64,000 nt of DNA from Polaromonas sp. (GCF_029945925.1 NZ_JAQSDN010000035.1:62001-126000), one strand, 5' to 3'. Positions 39,308 to 50,100 are shown, counted from the first letter of the stretch. Notes: a model not told the origin generated them from the sequence alone. Translations and numbers: made by a program.

Positions 39308-40354
39308 ATGAAGACGATATTCAGCCTCAGTGATTTTGATTTCACGCTCCCCGACGAACTGATCGCCCAGCACCCGGCCGCCGAACGCAGCGCCTCGCGG
39401 CTGCTGGACGGTCGGGGCGACGCCCCTGTGGACCGGCGTTTTACCGAGCTGCCGGACCTGCTGCAGCCCGGCGACCTGCTGGTGCTCAACGACACCCAGG
39501 TCGTCAAGGCACGGCTGTTCGGGCAGAAAAGCAGCGGCGGCCGGCTGGAACTGCTGATCGAGCGGGTGCTCTCGCCCACGCCGGAGGCCGGCCATGAGGT
39601 GGCCGCCCACATGAAGGTCAGCAAGAAGCCGCTGCCGGGCGCAGTGCTGCAGATGGACGGTGGCTTCACCGCCACGCTGCTGGGCCGCTGGCCCAACGAG
39701 GACGGACCGTTGTACCGCTTCGCCCTGAGCAGCGATCCGTATGCGCTGATGGCCAGCCACGGCCATGTGCCGCTGCCGCCCTACATCACCCACACCGACT
39801 CGGCGGTGGACGAGCAGCGCTACCAGACGGTGTTCGCCAAAAACCCGGGCGCGGTCGCCGCACCGACAGCCGCACTGCATTTCGACGAAGCGGTGCTGGC
39901 GCAACTCGAAGCACGTGGCATCCAGCGCGCCACCGTCACGCTGCATGTGGGCGCCGGTACCTTCCAGCCGGTCAAGACCGAGAACATCGCGGACCACACC
40001 ATGCACTTCGAACGCTTTGACGTGCCGGAGTCAACCCTGCAGGCGATCGCCGCCTGCAAGGCGCGCGGCGGGCGCGTGGTCGCCGTCGGCACCACCAGCG
40101 TGCGCGCCCTCGAGTCGGCAGCCGCATTCGGCCCCGCTTGCCGCGACACCAACATCTTCATCACGCCCGGCTTCGAGTTCCAGGTGGTGGACCTGCTGCT
40201 GACCAATTTTCACCTGCCCAAAAGCACACTGATGATGCTGGTCAGCGCCTTTGCCGGCTACGAACACATCATGGCGCTGTACCGCCACGCGATCACCCAG
40301 CGTTACCGCTTTTTCAGCTACGGCGACGCCATGCTGCTGCAACGACGCCCCTGA
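39308..40354 (+). CDS. queA: S-adenosylmethionine:tRNA ribosyltransferase-isomerase
   Basis: This 348-residue enzyme converts preQ1 to epoxyqueuosine at position 34 of tRNAs with GUN anticodons. Conserved segments include [38 protein letters not shown] and [19 protein letters not shown]. It precedes tgt by 12 bases, so the two queuosine genes form an operon. Confidence 0.97.
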   Translation: MKTIFSLSDFDFTLPDELIAQHPAAERSASRLLDGRGDAPVDRRFTELPDLLQPGDLLVLNDTQVVKARLFGQKSSGGRLELLIERVLSPTPEAGHEVAAHMKVSKKPLPGAVLQMDGGFTATLLGRWPNEDGPLYRFALSSDPYALMASHGHVPLPPYITHTDSAVDEQRYQTVFAKNPGAVAAPTAALHFDEAVLAQLEARGIQRATVTLHVGAGTFQPVKTENIADHTMHFERFDVPESTLQAIAACKARGGRVVAVGTTSVRALESAAAFGPACRDTNIFITPGFEFQVVDLLLTNFHLPKSTLMMLVSAFAGYEHIMALYRHAITQRYRFFSYGDAMLLQRRP

Positions 40355-41530
<1,176 letters not shown>

Positions 41531-41564
41531 CCAATAGCTGCAACATCACCACAAGGAAACCGTC

Positions 41565-42566
41565 ATGAAATACCGCCGCCTTGGAAACAGCAACCTGAAG
41601 GTGTCCGTCCTGTGCCTGGGCACCATGATGTTCGGGCAGCAGACGCCGGACGACGAGGCGGAGCGCATCGTCGCTTCGGCGAAAGAGCGCGGCATCAATT
41701 TCATCGACACGGCCGACGTCTACAACGAGGGCAAGTCTGAAATCCTGCTGGGCAAACTGCTGGCCGGGCAGCGCCCGCACTGGGTGCTGGCCAGCAAACT
41801 GGGCAACCAGGCCGGTCCGGGCGTGAACCAGGGACATTATTCGCGCAGCTGGATCCTGCAGCAGACCGATGCCATCCTGGCGCGGCTTGGCACCGACTAC
41901 CTGGACATCCTGTACCTGCACCGCGACTTCCACGGCGAGAACCTGGAAGAAGCGGTTCGCGCGCTGGGTGACCTGATACGCGGCGGCAAGATCCGCAGCT
42001 TCGGCCTGTCCAACTTCCGCGGCTGGCGCATTGCCGAGATCATGCGCCTCTGCGAAAAAACCGGCGTGCCGCAACCGGTGGTCTGTCAGCCGTATTACAA
42101 CCTGCTCAACCGCGGGCCCGAAGTCGAAATCCTGCCGGCCTGCGGCCACTACGGCGTCGGTGTCGTGCCTTACAGCCCGCTGGCGCGCGGCGTGCTCACC
42201 GGCAAGTACCCGCCGGGCCAGCCGCCGGCCGAAGGTACACGCGCCGGCAGCGGCGACAAACGCATCCTGGAAACCGAGTTCCGTGAAGAGTCACTGGTGA
42301 TTGCCCAGAAGATCAAGGCGCGCTGCGAGGCCAAAGGCTGGGTGCCGGGCCAGTTTGCCGCCGCCTGGGTGCTGGCCAATCCGCTGGTCAGCTCGGTGAT
42401 TGCCGGGCCGCGCCTGCTCTCGCACCTGGAAGATGTCTACGGCGCGACCGAGCTGGTGCTGGACAGTGAAGACGAGGCTTTCATCAACGAGCTGGTGATT
42501 CCGGGCCATGCCTCCAGCCACGGCTACAACGACCCGAGCTACCCCTTTTACGGCCGCCCGGTCTGA
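41565..42566 (+). CDS. aldo-keto reductase
   Basis: This 333-residue NADPH-dependent oxidoreductase is a TIM barrel with the usual tetrad: Asp and Tyr in DTADVYNEGKSE, Lys in VLASKLG and His in LYLHRDF. It resembles the YajO/potassium-channel-beta subgroup. The substrate cannot be inferred. It begins 34 bases after tgt and may be read with it. Confidence 0.9.
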   Translation: MKYRRLGNSNLKVSVLCLGTMMFGQQTPDDEAERIVASAKERGINFIDTADVYNEGKSEILLGKLLAGQRPHWVLASKLGNQAGPGVNQGHYSRSWILQQTDAILARLGTDYLDILYLHRDFHGENLEEAVRALGDLIRGGKIRSFGLSNFRGWRIAEIMRLCEKTGVPQPVVCQPYYNLLNRGPEVEILPACGHYGVGVVPYSPLARGVLTGKYPPGQPPAEGTRAGSGDKRILETEFREESLVIAQKIKARCEAKGWVPGQFAAAWVLANPLVSSVIAGPRLLSHLEDVYGATELVLDSEDEAFINELVIPGHASSHGYNDPSYPFYGRPV

Positions 42567-42577
42567 GCCGGGAGAGT

Positions 42578-42594
42578 GCTACTGAATCAGTAGC
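42578..42594. repeat. 17-bp dispersed palindrome, copy 3 (perfect)
   Basis: GCTACTGA-A-TCAGTAGC is a perfect 8-bp inverted repeat with one central base, between convergent genes. CTGCCT at 42594-42599 can pair with AGGCAG at 42622-42627, which precedes TTTTT, so this spot may also hold the terminator of the aldo-keto reductase gene. Confidence 0.6.
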
Positions 42595-42648
42595 TGCCTA
42601 CGCCCGCCACATAAGGGCCGCAGGCAGTTTTTACTGAAAATTTCCGGC

Positions 42649-43974
42649 TTAACCCTGTTTCTGGAACAGCACCAGCTTGGTCTCGGTGGCCGTCATGCCG
42701 TCCTTGCCGGCCGTCATCGACACCTCGTAACGCGTGCCTGGCAACGGAAACTGCGGCGAGAAGCTGAACGAGAAGTTGCCGTTGCCGTCGGCCTGAACCC
42801 GCTGCGTCAGCAAATCCTGGTTCATGCCAAACAGGCCGGCGAGCGTTCCGACAGCGCTGACCTTGACATCAACCACCGCGCCTGGGGCAGTGCGGCCGCG
42901 CACCACCACCGGACTGCCTTCAACCGAAGCGTTGTTGGCGTGGCTGGTCACCTGCAACAGCACAGTGGCAGGCGCGGCGCTCACGGCCGCCGCCACGTCG
43001 AAGGTCCAGGTCTGGCGCACGGCATTGCCAACCATGTCTTTGGCCGTCACGTCCACCGCGTAGCGGCCGGCGGGCAGGTCGGCGCGGTAGGTGAAAAACT
43101 GCGGCGTGATCTGCGCGGCTGCGGTGACATCGCGCCCCGCCAGCATGATGCGCACGCTTTTCGGGTCCACACCCACGCCGCCGGCATCGTCAAAGGTGCC
43201 GGACACCGAGGTGGCCGCGCCGCGCGTGACCGACTCGCCGTCACGAGGCGACAGGTTACGGATCACCGGCGGTTTCGCATCGGCCATCAGGGGCTGGGTC
43301 AGGGTCGAGGTGACCGCGCGGTCGCCAATACGCAGGGTGGCGACGACGGGCCGTGACGGCGCCAGGTTGTCCAGGCGGCGGATGGTGTAGGCGCCCTCAT
43401 ACACACCGGGCCGCACTTCGCGCATCGCGACATTGTTGATGACACCGGGAATGTCGAACTCGGCCGTACCGCCAGGCGCGCCGTTCAGCGTGAAACGCAG
43501 TTCAGCGCCCGGTTCGATCTTGTCGACGGGCGCCACCGTGAAGCGGTCGATTTTCAGGCCGGCCGGAGGCGCCACAGCCACGTCCTGGCTGGCGATGCCG
43601 GCCGGAAAGGTGTAGTTGGTCGCGATGCTGCGGTTGCGCACCTTCAGCGTGGCGCGGATGGCGCTGCTTTCGGTGATCCGGTCCTGGCGCCGGATGGTGT
43701 AGCTTCCCGTGTAGACCCCCCGTGCGGTTTCCTTGAGCACGATGGTGCGCGGCACGCCGCGCACGGTGAGGCTGACCTGGCCCCGCGGCGTGCCTTCCAG
43801 CGTGAATTGCAGCTTGGCGCCGGCCTGGAGACCCCCGTCGGTGCCCACCTGCAGCGATCGCAACTCGGGCGCGGCCGGTTGCGCCATGGCGGTACCCGGC
43901 AGGGCGATCAGCGCGGTAGCGGCGGGAAGCAGCAGGAAAAGGGCTGCGACCTGGTTGCGTATCTGTTTTTTCAT
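42649..43974 (-). CDS. exported protein with two tandem repeats and an Ig-like C-terminal region
   Basis: This 441-residue protein has a signal peptide (cleavage after AMA near residue 31). Two related units of about 110-120 residues follow, sharing GVYTGSYTIRRQD and GVYEGAYTIRRLD, then a region with the look of bacterial Ig-like or adhesion modules (SPRDGESVTRGAATSVSGTF). The function is unknown; a periplasmic or surface binding role is a guess. It heads the minus-strand side of an uncharacterised envelope block. Confidence 0.75.
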   Translation of the reverse strand: MKKQIRNQVAALFLLLPAATALIALPGTAMAQPAAPELRSLQVGTDGGLQAGAKLQFTLEGTPRGQVSLTVRGVPRTIVLKETARGVYTGSYTIRRQDRITESSAIRATLKVRNRSIATNYTFPAGIASQDVAVAPPAGLKIDRFTVAPVDKIEPGAELRFTLNGAPGGTAEFDIPGVINNVAMREVRPGVYEGAYTIRRLDNLAPSRPVVATLRIGDRAVTSTLTQPLMADAKPPVIRNLSPRDGESVTRGAATSVSGTFDDAGGVGVDPKSVRIMLAGRDVTAAAQITPQFFTYRADLPAGRYAVDVTAKDMVGNAVRQTWTFDVAAAVSAAPATVLLQVTSHANNASVEGSPVVVRGRTAPGAVVDVKVSAVGTLAGLFGMNQDLLTQRVQADGNGNFSFSFSPQFPLPGTRYEVSMTAGKDGMTATETKLVLFQKQG

Positions 43975-44112
43975 GATGTTCAAACCTTGTAAATGGGTTT
44001 GTCCACTGTGATGGCAGCGCAGCGCGAAACCTGTAGGCGCCGGGGGTCGCCGGCCGTAGGCGGCCAGCGGGAAGCACCAAGGACAAGACGCCGCCGACCA
44101 CGCGCCAAGGCC

Positions 44113-45198
44113 TCAGGCCATGGATGCGGGGCCAGCCTGCGCAGGCGCGGGAGACACGCCAGCCCGCTTGCCGTCCGCGCCGCAGGCGTGGCAGAACTTG
44201 GCAAACGCGCTCTTGCGCGCGGTGCACTGCGGGCAATGGTCGAACAGGCCGATGCCGCAGTGCGGGCAGAAGTCGATCGCCAGGTTTTTCAGGTCCACCG
44301 CCCGCTCGCAGCCGGGGCACACCCCCTTGGACAGGCGGGTGAGCGCCGTGTCGTAGCTCAGCTCTTCGCGGCGCTGCGCATCGGGCAGCTGCTCGGCGAG
44401 TTTCTGCTTTTCCAGGTAGCGGTTCAGCGACACAATCGCCTGCCGCCCGACCAGCACCGTGATGAGAATGCCGACGATGTAGCGCACATAACCGCCGTAA
44501 CTGGGCAGGTAGGGCACGAGTTCGACAAAAAAGGCGAACAGCGCAAAAAAGATGAAGCCCCAGACAAAAGGCCAGTAGGTGCTTTTGCGTTTTTTGGCAA
44601 ACAGCCAGCCGGCCGCCACCAGCAGCGGCAGGGTCAGCGCCAGCCGGTACAAAAACACGCGCAGTTCCTGGGCGCGCCGCGCGCTTTGCCACTTGTCCTG
44701 CGCCGCGCGCTCCAACTCGGCGATGCGTTCACGCGTGCGCGTGGCGCCCTGGCTGGCGTCCAGGGCCTTCTGCTGCTCCGCCTCCATCGTGGCCAGCGCC
44801 TGCCGCTCGGACGTCTTCAGGCCATCCAGCGCGCGTGTTCGTTCGATCAGTTCCGGGTCCTGCTCGGCCCGCTCGGTCGCGCGCCGCGTTGCCAGCCAGT
44901 TGTTGAAGGTCTCGCTGGCCGAGCGCGAATTAGCTTGCGCCACGCGCAGCTTGAGCCTGGCCTGATCCAGCGCTTCCTGCGCCTGCCGGCCCTGGCGTTC
45001 GGCCGTCTTGAGGCTCTCGCGCGCCTGCACGGCGGCGGGCTGCTCGATGAAATCGTCCAGGGACAGGGCCTTTTCGACCTGCGGCAGGTCGCCCACGACC
45101 GTGCTGCCCAGCCCGATGAGGAAGGCGGCAAACACAAAGGCCACCAGCCAGAGGCCGCGCTGAAACCATTTTTCGGACAGTCGTAATGCTTTGCTCAT
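44113..45198 (-). CDS. membrane protein with coiled coil and C-terminal zinc ribbon
   Basis: This 361-residue protein has one N-terminal membrane segment (residues 14-36), a long periplasmic coiled coil (about 45-185), two or three more membrane segments (about 190-265) and a cytoplasmic tail with paired CxxC motifs (CPGC, CPHC, CPQC, CHAC). The fold suggests a metal-binding scaffold. No precise function is known to me. It lies in a run of minus-strand envelope genes. Confidence 0.75.
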   Translation of the reverse strand: MSKALRLSEKWFQRGLWLVAFVFAAFLIGLGSTVVGDLPQVEKALSLDDFIEQPAAVQARESLKTAERQGRQAQEALDQARLKLRVAQANSRSASETFNNWLATRRATERAEQDPELIERTRALDGLKTSERQALATMEAEQQKALDASQGATRTRERIAELERAAQDKWQSARRAQELRVFLYRLALTLPLLVAAGWLFAKKRKSTYWPFVWGFIFFALFAFFVELVPYLPSYGGYVRYIVGILITVLVGRQAIVSLNRYLEKQKLAEQLPDAQRREELSYDTALTRLSKGVCPGCERAVDLKNLAIDFCPHCGIGLFDHCPQCTARKSAFAKFCHACGADGKRAGVSPAPAQAGPASMA

Positions 45199-45226
45199 GG
45201 AGACTCCGGGAGTTGAACAGCCATTG

Positions 45227-46042
45227 TTAAAGTTTGATAAGGGTCGGCAGCTTGCCGTTCCCTGTCAGCTGTGCACGCTGCAACCAGGCAAACACCGAAT
45301 CCACCGTAACGGTTTCAATGCGGTCCGAATAACGTTTGTCGTTGGGGTGGTCGTCAAATGCCACATTGGCCGCAGTCATGCGACCGCCCAGCCGCGTCAG
45401 CGGGCCCAGCTTGAGGACGGTGGGCTCGTAACCCTTGAACTGCAGCCAGGCCTGGGCCCGCTCGCGCGAGTTGGCGCCCGGCTCCATGGCGGCGGCCAGC
45501 GTTTCGATGGCCCACTGGTTGGACTGCTGGTATTTGCGGCCCCAGGCGTAGCTGACGATACTGTACGGCTTGTGGTGCATGCCCACGGTGCGCGCAGGAT
45601 CCTGCAGCAACGCCAGCAGCTTGGCCTGCACCTCGGGCGCAGGCGCCACCCAGGCCGCTTCAAAGCGCCACAGGTCATCCAGGAAAAACTCGCCCAGGCC
45701 CTGACGGTAAACCGCCGATTCACTGGTGCCGCATTCGTTGAGCTTGTGCAGTACACGCCAGGTGTGGCCGCCCTGCCCGTCAGGCTCCTGGTAAGCCAGC
45801 CCCAGGTGGGAATAACGCAGCTTGTATTTGCTCAGGTCCTGGCCGGCCCGCGCCAGCAGCACGACCTTCTCGCCGCTGGCATTGAGCGAGGCCAGGGTTT
45901 TTTCGGCCAGCGACATGCCGCGCGCCACCGTCTGCGGGGTGATCTTGCCGGCCTCGCACGAACGTCCCGCGTGGGCTACTGGCGCCAGCATGCAGGCGGC
46001 TGCGAGGCCGAGGCACAGAAAAGTCAGAGAAGATTTCTTCAT
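45227..46042 (-). CDS. DUF2145 exported protein
   Basis: This 271-residue protein has a signal peptide (cleavage after AHA near residue 25) and the DUF2145 region: YSHLGLAYQEPDGQGG, LNECGTSESAVYRQGLGEFF and SYAWGRKYQQSNQWAIE. The conserved Cys/His pattern recalls NlpC/P60-like peptidases, but this is speculative. It is encoded 18 bases downstream of a small alanine/valine-rich exported protein, with which it probably acts. Confidence 0.75.
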   Translation of the reverse strand: MKKSSLTFLCLGLAAACMLAPVAHAGRSCEAGKITPQTVARGMSLAEKTLASLNASGEKVVLLARAGQDLSKYKLRYSHLGLAYQEPDGQGGHTWRVLHKLNECGTSESAVYRQGLGEFFLDDLWRFEAAWVAPAPEVQAKLLALLQDPARTVGMHHKPYSIVSYAWGRKYQQSNQWAIETLAAAMEPGANSRERAQAWLQFKGYEPTVLKLGPLTRLGGRMTAANVAFDDHPNDKRYSDRIETVTVDSVFAWLQRAQLTGNGKLPTLIKL

Positions 46043-46060
46043 GGGTTCCCTCGCGCTTTC

Positions 46061-46519
46061 TCAGTGCGTCAGCCGTTCGTTGTGCAACAGGGCGCGGCCC
46101 AAGGCATTGGGAATGAAGGCAATCGCCTCGCCGGCCGCGGACAGCACCACGCCGGTACCGATCACGCTCACGACCACGGCCGTTCCGACCACCATGGACG
46201 CACCAGCCACACCCTTGCCCACCACTTCAATGCTGGCCCGCGCACCGTCGGAGGCCCGCTCCAGCACATACACCGTCCCGCGGGCGGTGCTCTCCACGGT
46301 CTTGACGACCAGCACTGCGCCGGTGGTCGACAGCACCACCGGTATCGCCACGACGGCGCCCGCAACCGCGCTGGTACCGACCACCACGGATGCCACCGGC
46401 AGGGCAGACACAGCGCTCAGGGCCGAGGCGCCGGTTTGCGCCTGGGCATGAAAAGAGGCTGTAGCCCCCGCCGTCATTGCGCAAACAGCTATTAAATAAG
46501 TAGCAAATGTATTTTTCAT
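46061..46519 (-). CDS. small Ala/Val-rich exported protein
   Basis: This 152-residue protein has a signal peptide (cleavage after AQA near residue 28) followed by glycine- and valine-rich hydrophobic stretches, perhaps membrane-embedded hairpins. The start at 46519 has AGGAAG upstream. A copy of the 17-bp palindrome (46488-46504) lies within the signal-peptide codons. No family is recognised. Confidence 0.65.
   Translation of the reverse strand: MKNTFATYLIAVCAMTAGATASFHAQAQTGASALSAVSALPVASVVVGTSAVAGAVVAIPVVLSTTGAVLVVKTVESTARGTVYVLERASDGARASIEVVGKGVAGASMVVGTAVVVSVIGTGVVLSAAGEAIAFIPNALGRALLHNERLTH
46488..46504. repeat. 17-bp dispersed palindrome, copy 4 (inside a signal-peptide coding region)
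   Basis: GCTATTAAATAAGTAGC fits the family consensus and is tolerated in frame near the 5' end of the gene. Confidence 0.5.
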
Positions 46520-46548
46520 GATGCTTCCTCGCATTTCCTGGAAAAGAT

Positions 46549-47013
46549 TTATTCGGCGTCGGTGTTTCGTAGGGCCTGGCCGGCCAGACGCGCTTCGTTC
46601 AGGTCGGCTTCGTGTTTGTCACGCAGGGTTTTGGCCAGCGTGAAGCTGCAGGTGATCAGGTAGAGCCAGCTGACGCCGAGAAAAGCCTTGTAGGTCTCGT
46701 TGACCTCCATGCGCCACAAACCCCAGCCGGTGAGCGACATGGCCAGGAAAAAACCACCCCACACCACGAACCTGAACATCGGCGTTTCGGTCAGCTTGTT
46801 TTCGGCCTCGGCCTTCTCCTGGTCGCGGACATACTTGGCCAGCACAAAAGCCGCAGACAGGCAGAAGAAGTAACCCATGATCATGAAAGCGCGGTCCAGG
46901 TCCTGGCCGGGCAGATAAGACAGGCCAACGGCGCACAGGAAAACGGCAATCAGGAAAGAGGCCCAGACCTGGAACTGCCAGGGTTTGGAATCGCGGTGAA
47001 TCAGTACTCGCAT
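46549..47013 (-). CDS. YiaA/YiaB-type inner membrane protein
   Basis: This 154-residue protein has four membrane helices arranged as two YiaA/B two-helix units (PWQFQVWASFLIAVFLCAVG and MFRFVVWGGFFLAMSLTGWG). The function is unknown. AAGAAGG lies 5 bases before the ATG at 47013, which is preferred over the longer frame at 47052. Confidence 0.75.
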   Translation of the reverse strand: MRVLIHRDSKPWQFQVWASFLIAVFLCAVGLSYLPGQDLDRAFMIMGYFFCLSAAFVLAKYVRDQEKAEAENKLTETPMFRFVVWGGFFLAMSLTGWGLWRMEVNETYKAFLGVSWLYLITCSFTLAKTLRDKHEADLNEARLAGQALRNTDAE

Positions 47014-47129
47014 AAAAACCTTCTTGCTTGTTGAGGTGACGCCAATGTGCACCGGGATGGCCGGAAGCAGGGGCGAATAACAATACAGTGACGTTTGAAT
47101 ACCCTGCTGGTATCGGATGGAGATACTTT

Positions 47130-49067
47130 TCAGGGTTTCATGAGTGCGGCCACACGGGCACGCAGGAGCTCGGGCTGCGCCTGGGCCAAAGGCATGGGGG
47201 CGCCGGCATTGAGGCCGACGCGGCTGAAGATGCCGCGCCTGAAAGGCCGCACCATGGCACCGCCTTTCTCAATGCGGCTGAAGAACGAGCCCCAGAGATT
47301 GGTCAAGGCCATGGGAATGACCGGCACGCTGAGGCCGTCGCGCTCGGCGTTTTCCAGGATTTTCATGATGCCACCCTTGAAGGGCTGGAGTTCGCCGTCC
47401 TGGGTGATGCCGCCCTCGGGGAAGATCGCCAGCAGGTCGCCGTTGCGCAGCACCTTCGCAGCAGCCTCGAATGCTGCTTCATACGCCGCCGGGTCCTCGG
47501 CACGCGGGGCGATCGGGATCGCCCTGGCGAGCCGGAACAGCCAGCCGAGCACCGGCATCCTGAAAATGCGGTGGTCCATCAAGAAATAAATCGGCCGCGG
47601 GCTGGCCGCCATCAGCAGCACCGGGTCGACAAAACTTACATGGTTGCAGGTCAGCACGGCGGCCCCCTGCACCGGAATGTTGTCGTCGCCCGTCACCTTG
47701 AAGCGGTAAATGCAGCGCGAGGCCACCAGCGCGATGAAACGCAGCAGGTACTCAGGCACCAGCATGAAGATGTAAAGCGCCACCACCGCATTGGCCAGGC
47801 CAACCAGCAGGAAAATCTGCGGAATCGTCATGCCGAGGCCCAGCAGGATGCCGGCGATCACCGAACTCGCAATCATGAACAGGGCATTCAGAATGTTGTT
47901 GGCCGCGATGATCCGGGCGCGATGGGTCACCTGCGCGCGCAGCTGGATCAGCGCGTACATGGGCACGCTGTAAAGGCCCGCAAACAGGCTCAGCAGCGCC
48001 AGGTCGGCCATCACGCGCCAGTGCGCGGGCTGCGCCACGAAACTTGCCAGGCTCATGACCGGCGACGGCGGCAGGCCACGCGATGCGAAGTAAAGGTCAA
48101 TCGCAAACACGCTCATGCCGATCGCGCCCAGCGGAACCAGGCCGATCTCGACATGGCGGCGGCTCACCACCTCGCACAGCAGCGAACCCGTGCCTATGCC
48201 TATCGAAAACACCACCAGCAGCAGCGAAGCGACCTGCTCGTTGCCATGCAGCACCTCCTTGGCAAAACTCGGGAACTGGCTCAGGAACACCGCGCCGAAA
48301 AACCACATCCAGCTGATGCCCAGCAGCGAGCGGAAAACCACGAGGTTGCCATGCGCAAGCTTGAGATTGCGCACCGTCTCGGTGAACGGATTCCAGTTGA
48401 TCTTGAGGCCCGGGTCGGTCGCGGGCGATGGCGGAATGTAGTGCGACACCACGCGGCCCAGAATAGCCATGCCGACACAGCTGAAGCCCACATGGTGGGC
48501 ACCGATCTCCGGCACCGCAATGATCAGGCCACCGGCCACATTGCCCAGCAAAATGGCAACAAAGGTGCCCATTTCCACCATGCCGTTGCCACCCATGAGT
48601 TCACGCTCGTTCAGGTGGTGCGGCAGGTAGGCAAACTTGACCGGTCCGAACAGCGTGGAATGCAGGCCCATGAGAAAGGTGCAGCCCAGCAGGATCGGGA
48701 TGTTGGCGCTGAAAAAGCCCCAGGCCGCCAGCGCCATGATGAGCATTTCCAGCCGCTTCACAAAAATGATCAGCGTGCGTTTGTCGTACTTGTCGGCGAG
48801 TTGTCCGCTGGTGGCAGAAAACAGCAGGAAAGGCAGGATGAACAACGCACCGATCACCAGTCCCGCCATCGCGGGCGGCAGCCAGCTGATTTGCAACTGG
48901 TAAGTCACCATCACGGTAAAGGCAAACTTGAACAGGTTGTCGTTGGCGGCCCCCGAAAACTGGGTCCAGAAAAAGGGGGCAAAGCGGCGCTGGCTGAGCA
49001 GCGCGAACTGGTTGGGGTGCTCCTGGGCCTTGGGCGGGGACGCCTGGACGGCGGCTTCAACACTCAT
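47130..49067 (-). CDS. MFS transporter fused to PlsC acyltransferase
   Basis: The first 420 residues of this 645-residue protein are a twelve-helix MFS transporter resembling LplT (lysophospholipid flippase). Residues about 435-645 are a 1-acylglycerol-3-phosphate acyltransferase domain with NHVSFVD (the HX4D motif) and FPEGG. The fusion couples lysophospholipid uptake with reacylation. Unlike E. coli Aas it has no acyl-ACP synthetase domain, so it must use acyl-ACP or acyl-CoA made elsewhere. Confidence 0.88.
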   Translation of the reverse strand: MSVEAAVQASPPKAQEHPNQFALLSQRRFAPFFWTQFSGAANDNLFKFAFTVMVTYQLQISWLPPAMAGLVIGALFILPFLLFSATSGQLADKYDKRTLIIFVKRLEMLIMALAAWGFFSANIPILLGCTFLMGLHSTLFGPVKFAYLPHHLNERELMGGNGMVEMGTFVAILLGNVAGGLIIAVPEIGAHHVGFSCVGMAILGRVVSHYIPPSPATDPGLKINWNPFTETVRNLKLAHGNLVVFRSLLGISWMWFFGAVFLSQFPSFAKEVLHGNEQVASLLLVVFSIGIGTGSLLCEVVSRRHVEIGLVPLGAIGMSVFAIDLYFASRGLPPSPVMSLASFVAQPAHWRVMADLALLSLFAGLYSVPMYALIQLRAQVTHRARIIAANNILNALFMIASSVIAGILLGLGMTIPQIFLLVGLANAVVALYIFMLVPEYLLRFIALVASRCIYRFKVTGDDNIPVQGAAVLTCNHVSFVDPVLLMAASPRPIYFLMDHRIFRMPVLGWLFRLARAIPIAPRAEDPAAYEAAFEAAAKVLRNGDLLAIFPEGGITQDGELQPFKGGIMKILENAERDGLSVPVIPMALTNLWGSFFSRIEKGGAMVRPFRRGIFSRVGLNAGAPMPLAQAQPELLRARVAALMKP

Positions 49068-49091
49068 GATGGACTCCTCTTTTCAGCTTTG

Positions 49092-49985
49092 TTATGCAGC
49101 AGGTGCCGGGGACAGCCTGTCTGCACCCTTAGAGCCTGCTCTGGAGGGTGAACCGGATTCTGCCCTGCTTTTCATGACAGCCATCAGCGCGGCAACAACC
49201 GGCCAGGCGGCACAGCTGGCCACGATATGTTTAAGGCTGTGGCCCGAAATGAGGTGGCCTGTCCACTCAAACACCTGATGGTCACCCAGCTCCAGCACCT
49301 TGGCCAGCGCATACAAGGCGATCAGCAGCGACCAGCGGATGGTCAGACCCCGGTGCGATGGCCCCGCACGGGCGGCTTCCGGCCGCAGGCAGGCCAGTCC
49401 GACGATCAGAGCCATGCCGCCGAACTGGAGCACGCCCCAAGGCAACAGATTGCCTGACACCGCCCACACCTGGACAGACACCGGTCCCAGTACAAGCACC
49501 GCCGTCGCCAGCGCCACACCGGCCCGGGCACTGATGCCCTGACATGCAGCCAGGCCCAACAGCCCGGCGAAGGCCAGCACCATGCCGCCGCGGTCCCAGA
49601 GCAGTCCCGCGTTGTCCGGCTGCCAGTGGTACATCGCCGAGACAGCGGTGGTCACCATCAGTCCGCAAAAAAACAGGCCTGCCAGCCAGGCTGCCGTCCT
49701 GTCCACCGCTTGCCTGCGGAGGGCCTGAACCAGCACACCCCCACCCGCCAGACCCCACAACGCAAACGGCAGGTTGCTCAGCACATCCATGGCATGAGGC
49801 AGCGCGCCCCAGACTCGCTGGTCAGCAAAGTCGTGGTAATGCGCCGGCTGGACCAGGGCCGGGCCGGCCACAGCCACCAGAACCAGCAGCAGGGCAGCAA
49901 GCAGCAAGGCGCGTTCGCGCGGCCATGCCGGAGAGTGCGCGGGCCGCATTTCCCGCCGTGGCTGGGGATATGGGGTGTATTGCAT
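49092..49985 (-). CDS. CREST-type (alkaline ceramidase-like) membrane hydrolase
   Basis: This 297-residue membrane protein carries signatures of the CREST superfamily of metal-dependent membrane hydrolases: SAMYHWQPDNAGLLWDRGG (Ser, His, Asp) and GHSLKHIVA (two His). Seven helices can be traced. Ceramidase-like or other lipid-amide hydrolysis is inferred from the fold only. AGGAG precedes the ATG at 49985. It is divergent from an XRE regulator. Confidence 0.65.
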   Translation of the reverse strand: MQYTPYPQPRREMRPAHSPAWPRERALLLAALLLVLVAVAGPALVQPAHYHDFADQRVWGALPHAMDVLSNLPFALWGLAGGGVLVQALRRQAVDRTAAWLAGLFFCGLMVTTAVSAMYHWQPDNAGLLWDRGGMVLAFAGLLGLAACQGISARAGVALATAVLVLGPVSVQVWAVSGNLLPWGVLQFGGMALIVGLACLRPEAARAGPSHRGLTIRWSLLIALYALAKVLELGDHQVFEWTGHLISGHSLKHIVASCAAWPVVAALMAVMKSRAESGSPSRAGSKGADRLSPAPAA

Positions 49986-50043
49986 GAGGATGGCTCCTGA
50001 AATGAATGAGCCTGCAATGTGCGGGGAAGGGTGCATCCAAAGC

Positions 50044-50097
50044 ATCAATATTCGAACCAGTCTTTCCGCGTGGAACCAAAAGTATTGATAATTGATA
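50044..50097. promoter_or_regulatory. candidate operators between the CREST and XRE genes
   Basis: ATCAATA at 50044-50050 is inverted relative to TATTGAT at 50083-50089, and ATTGATA recurs at 50091-50097 just before the regulator start. This arrangement suits binding by the divergently encoded XRE regulator. Confidence 0.35.
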
Positions 50098-50100
50098 CCC

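Noticed and set aside
47088..49151. 687-codon plus-strand frame opposite the MFS-PlsC gene
   Set aside because: It is antisense, rich in His, Gln and Arg, has no recognisable domain, and mirrors the codon pattern of the real gene.
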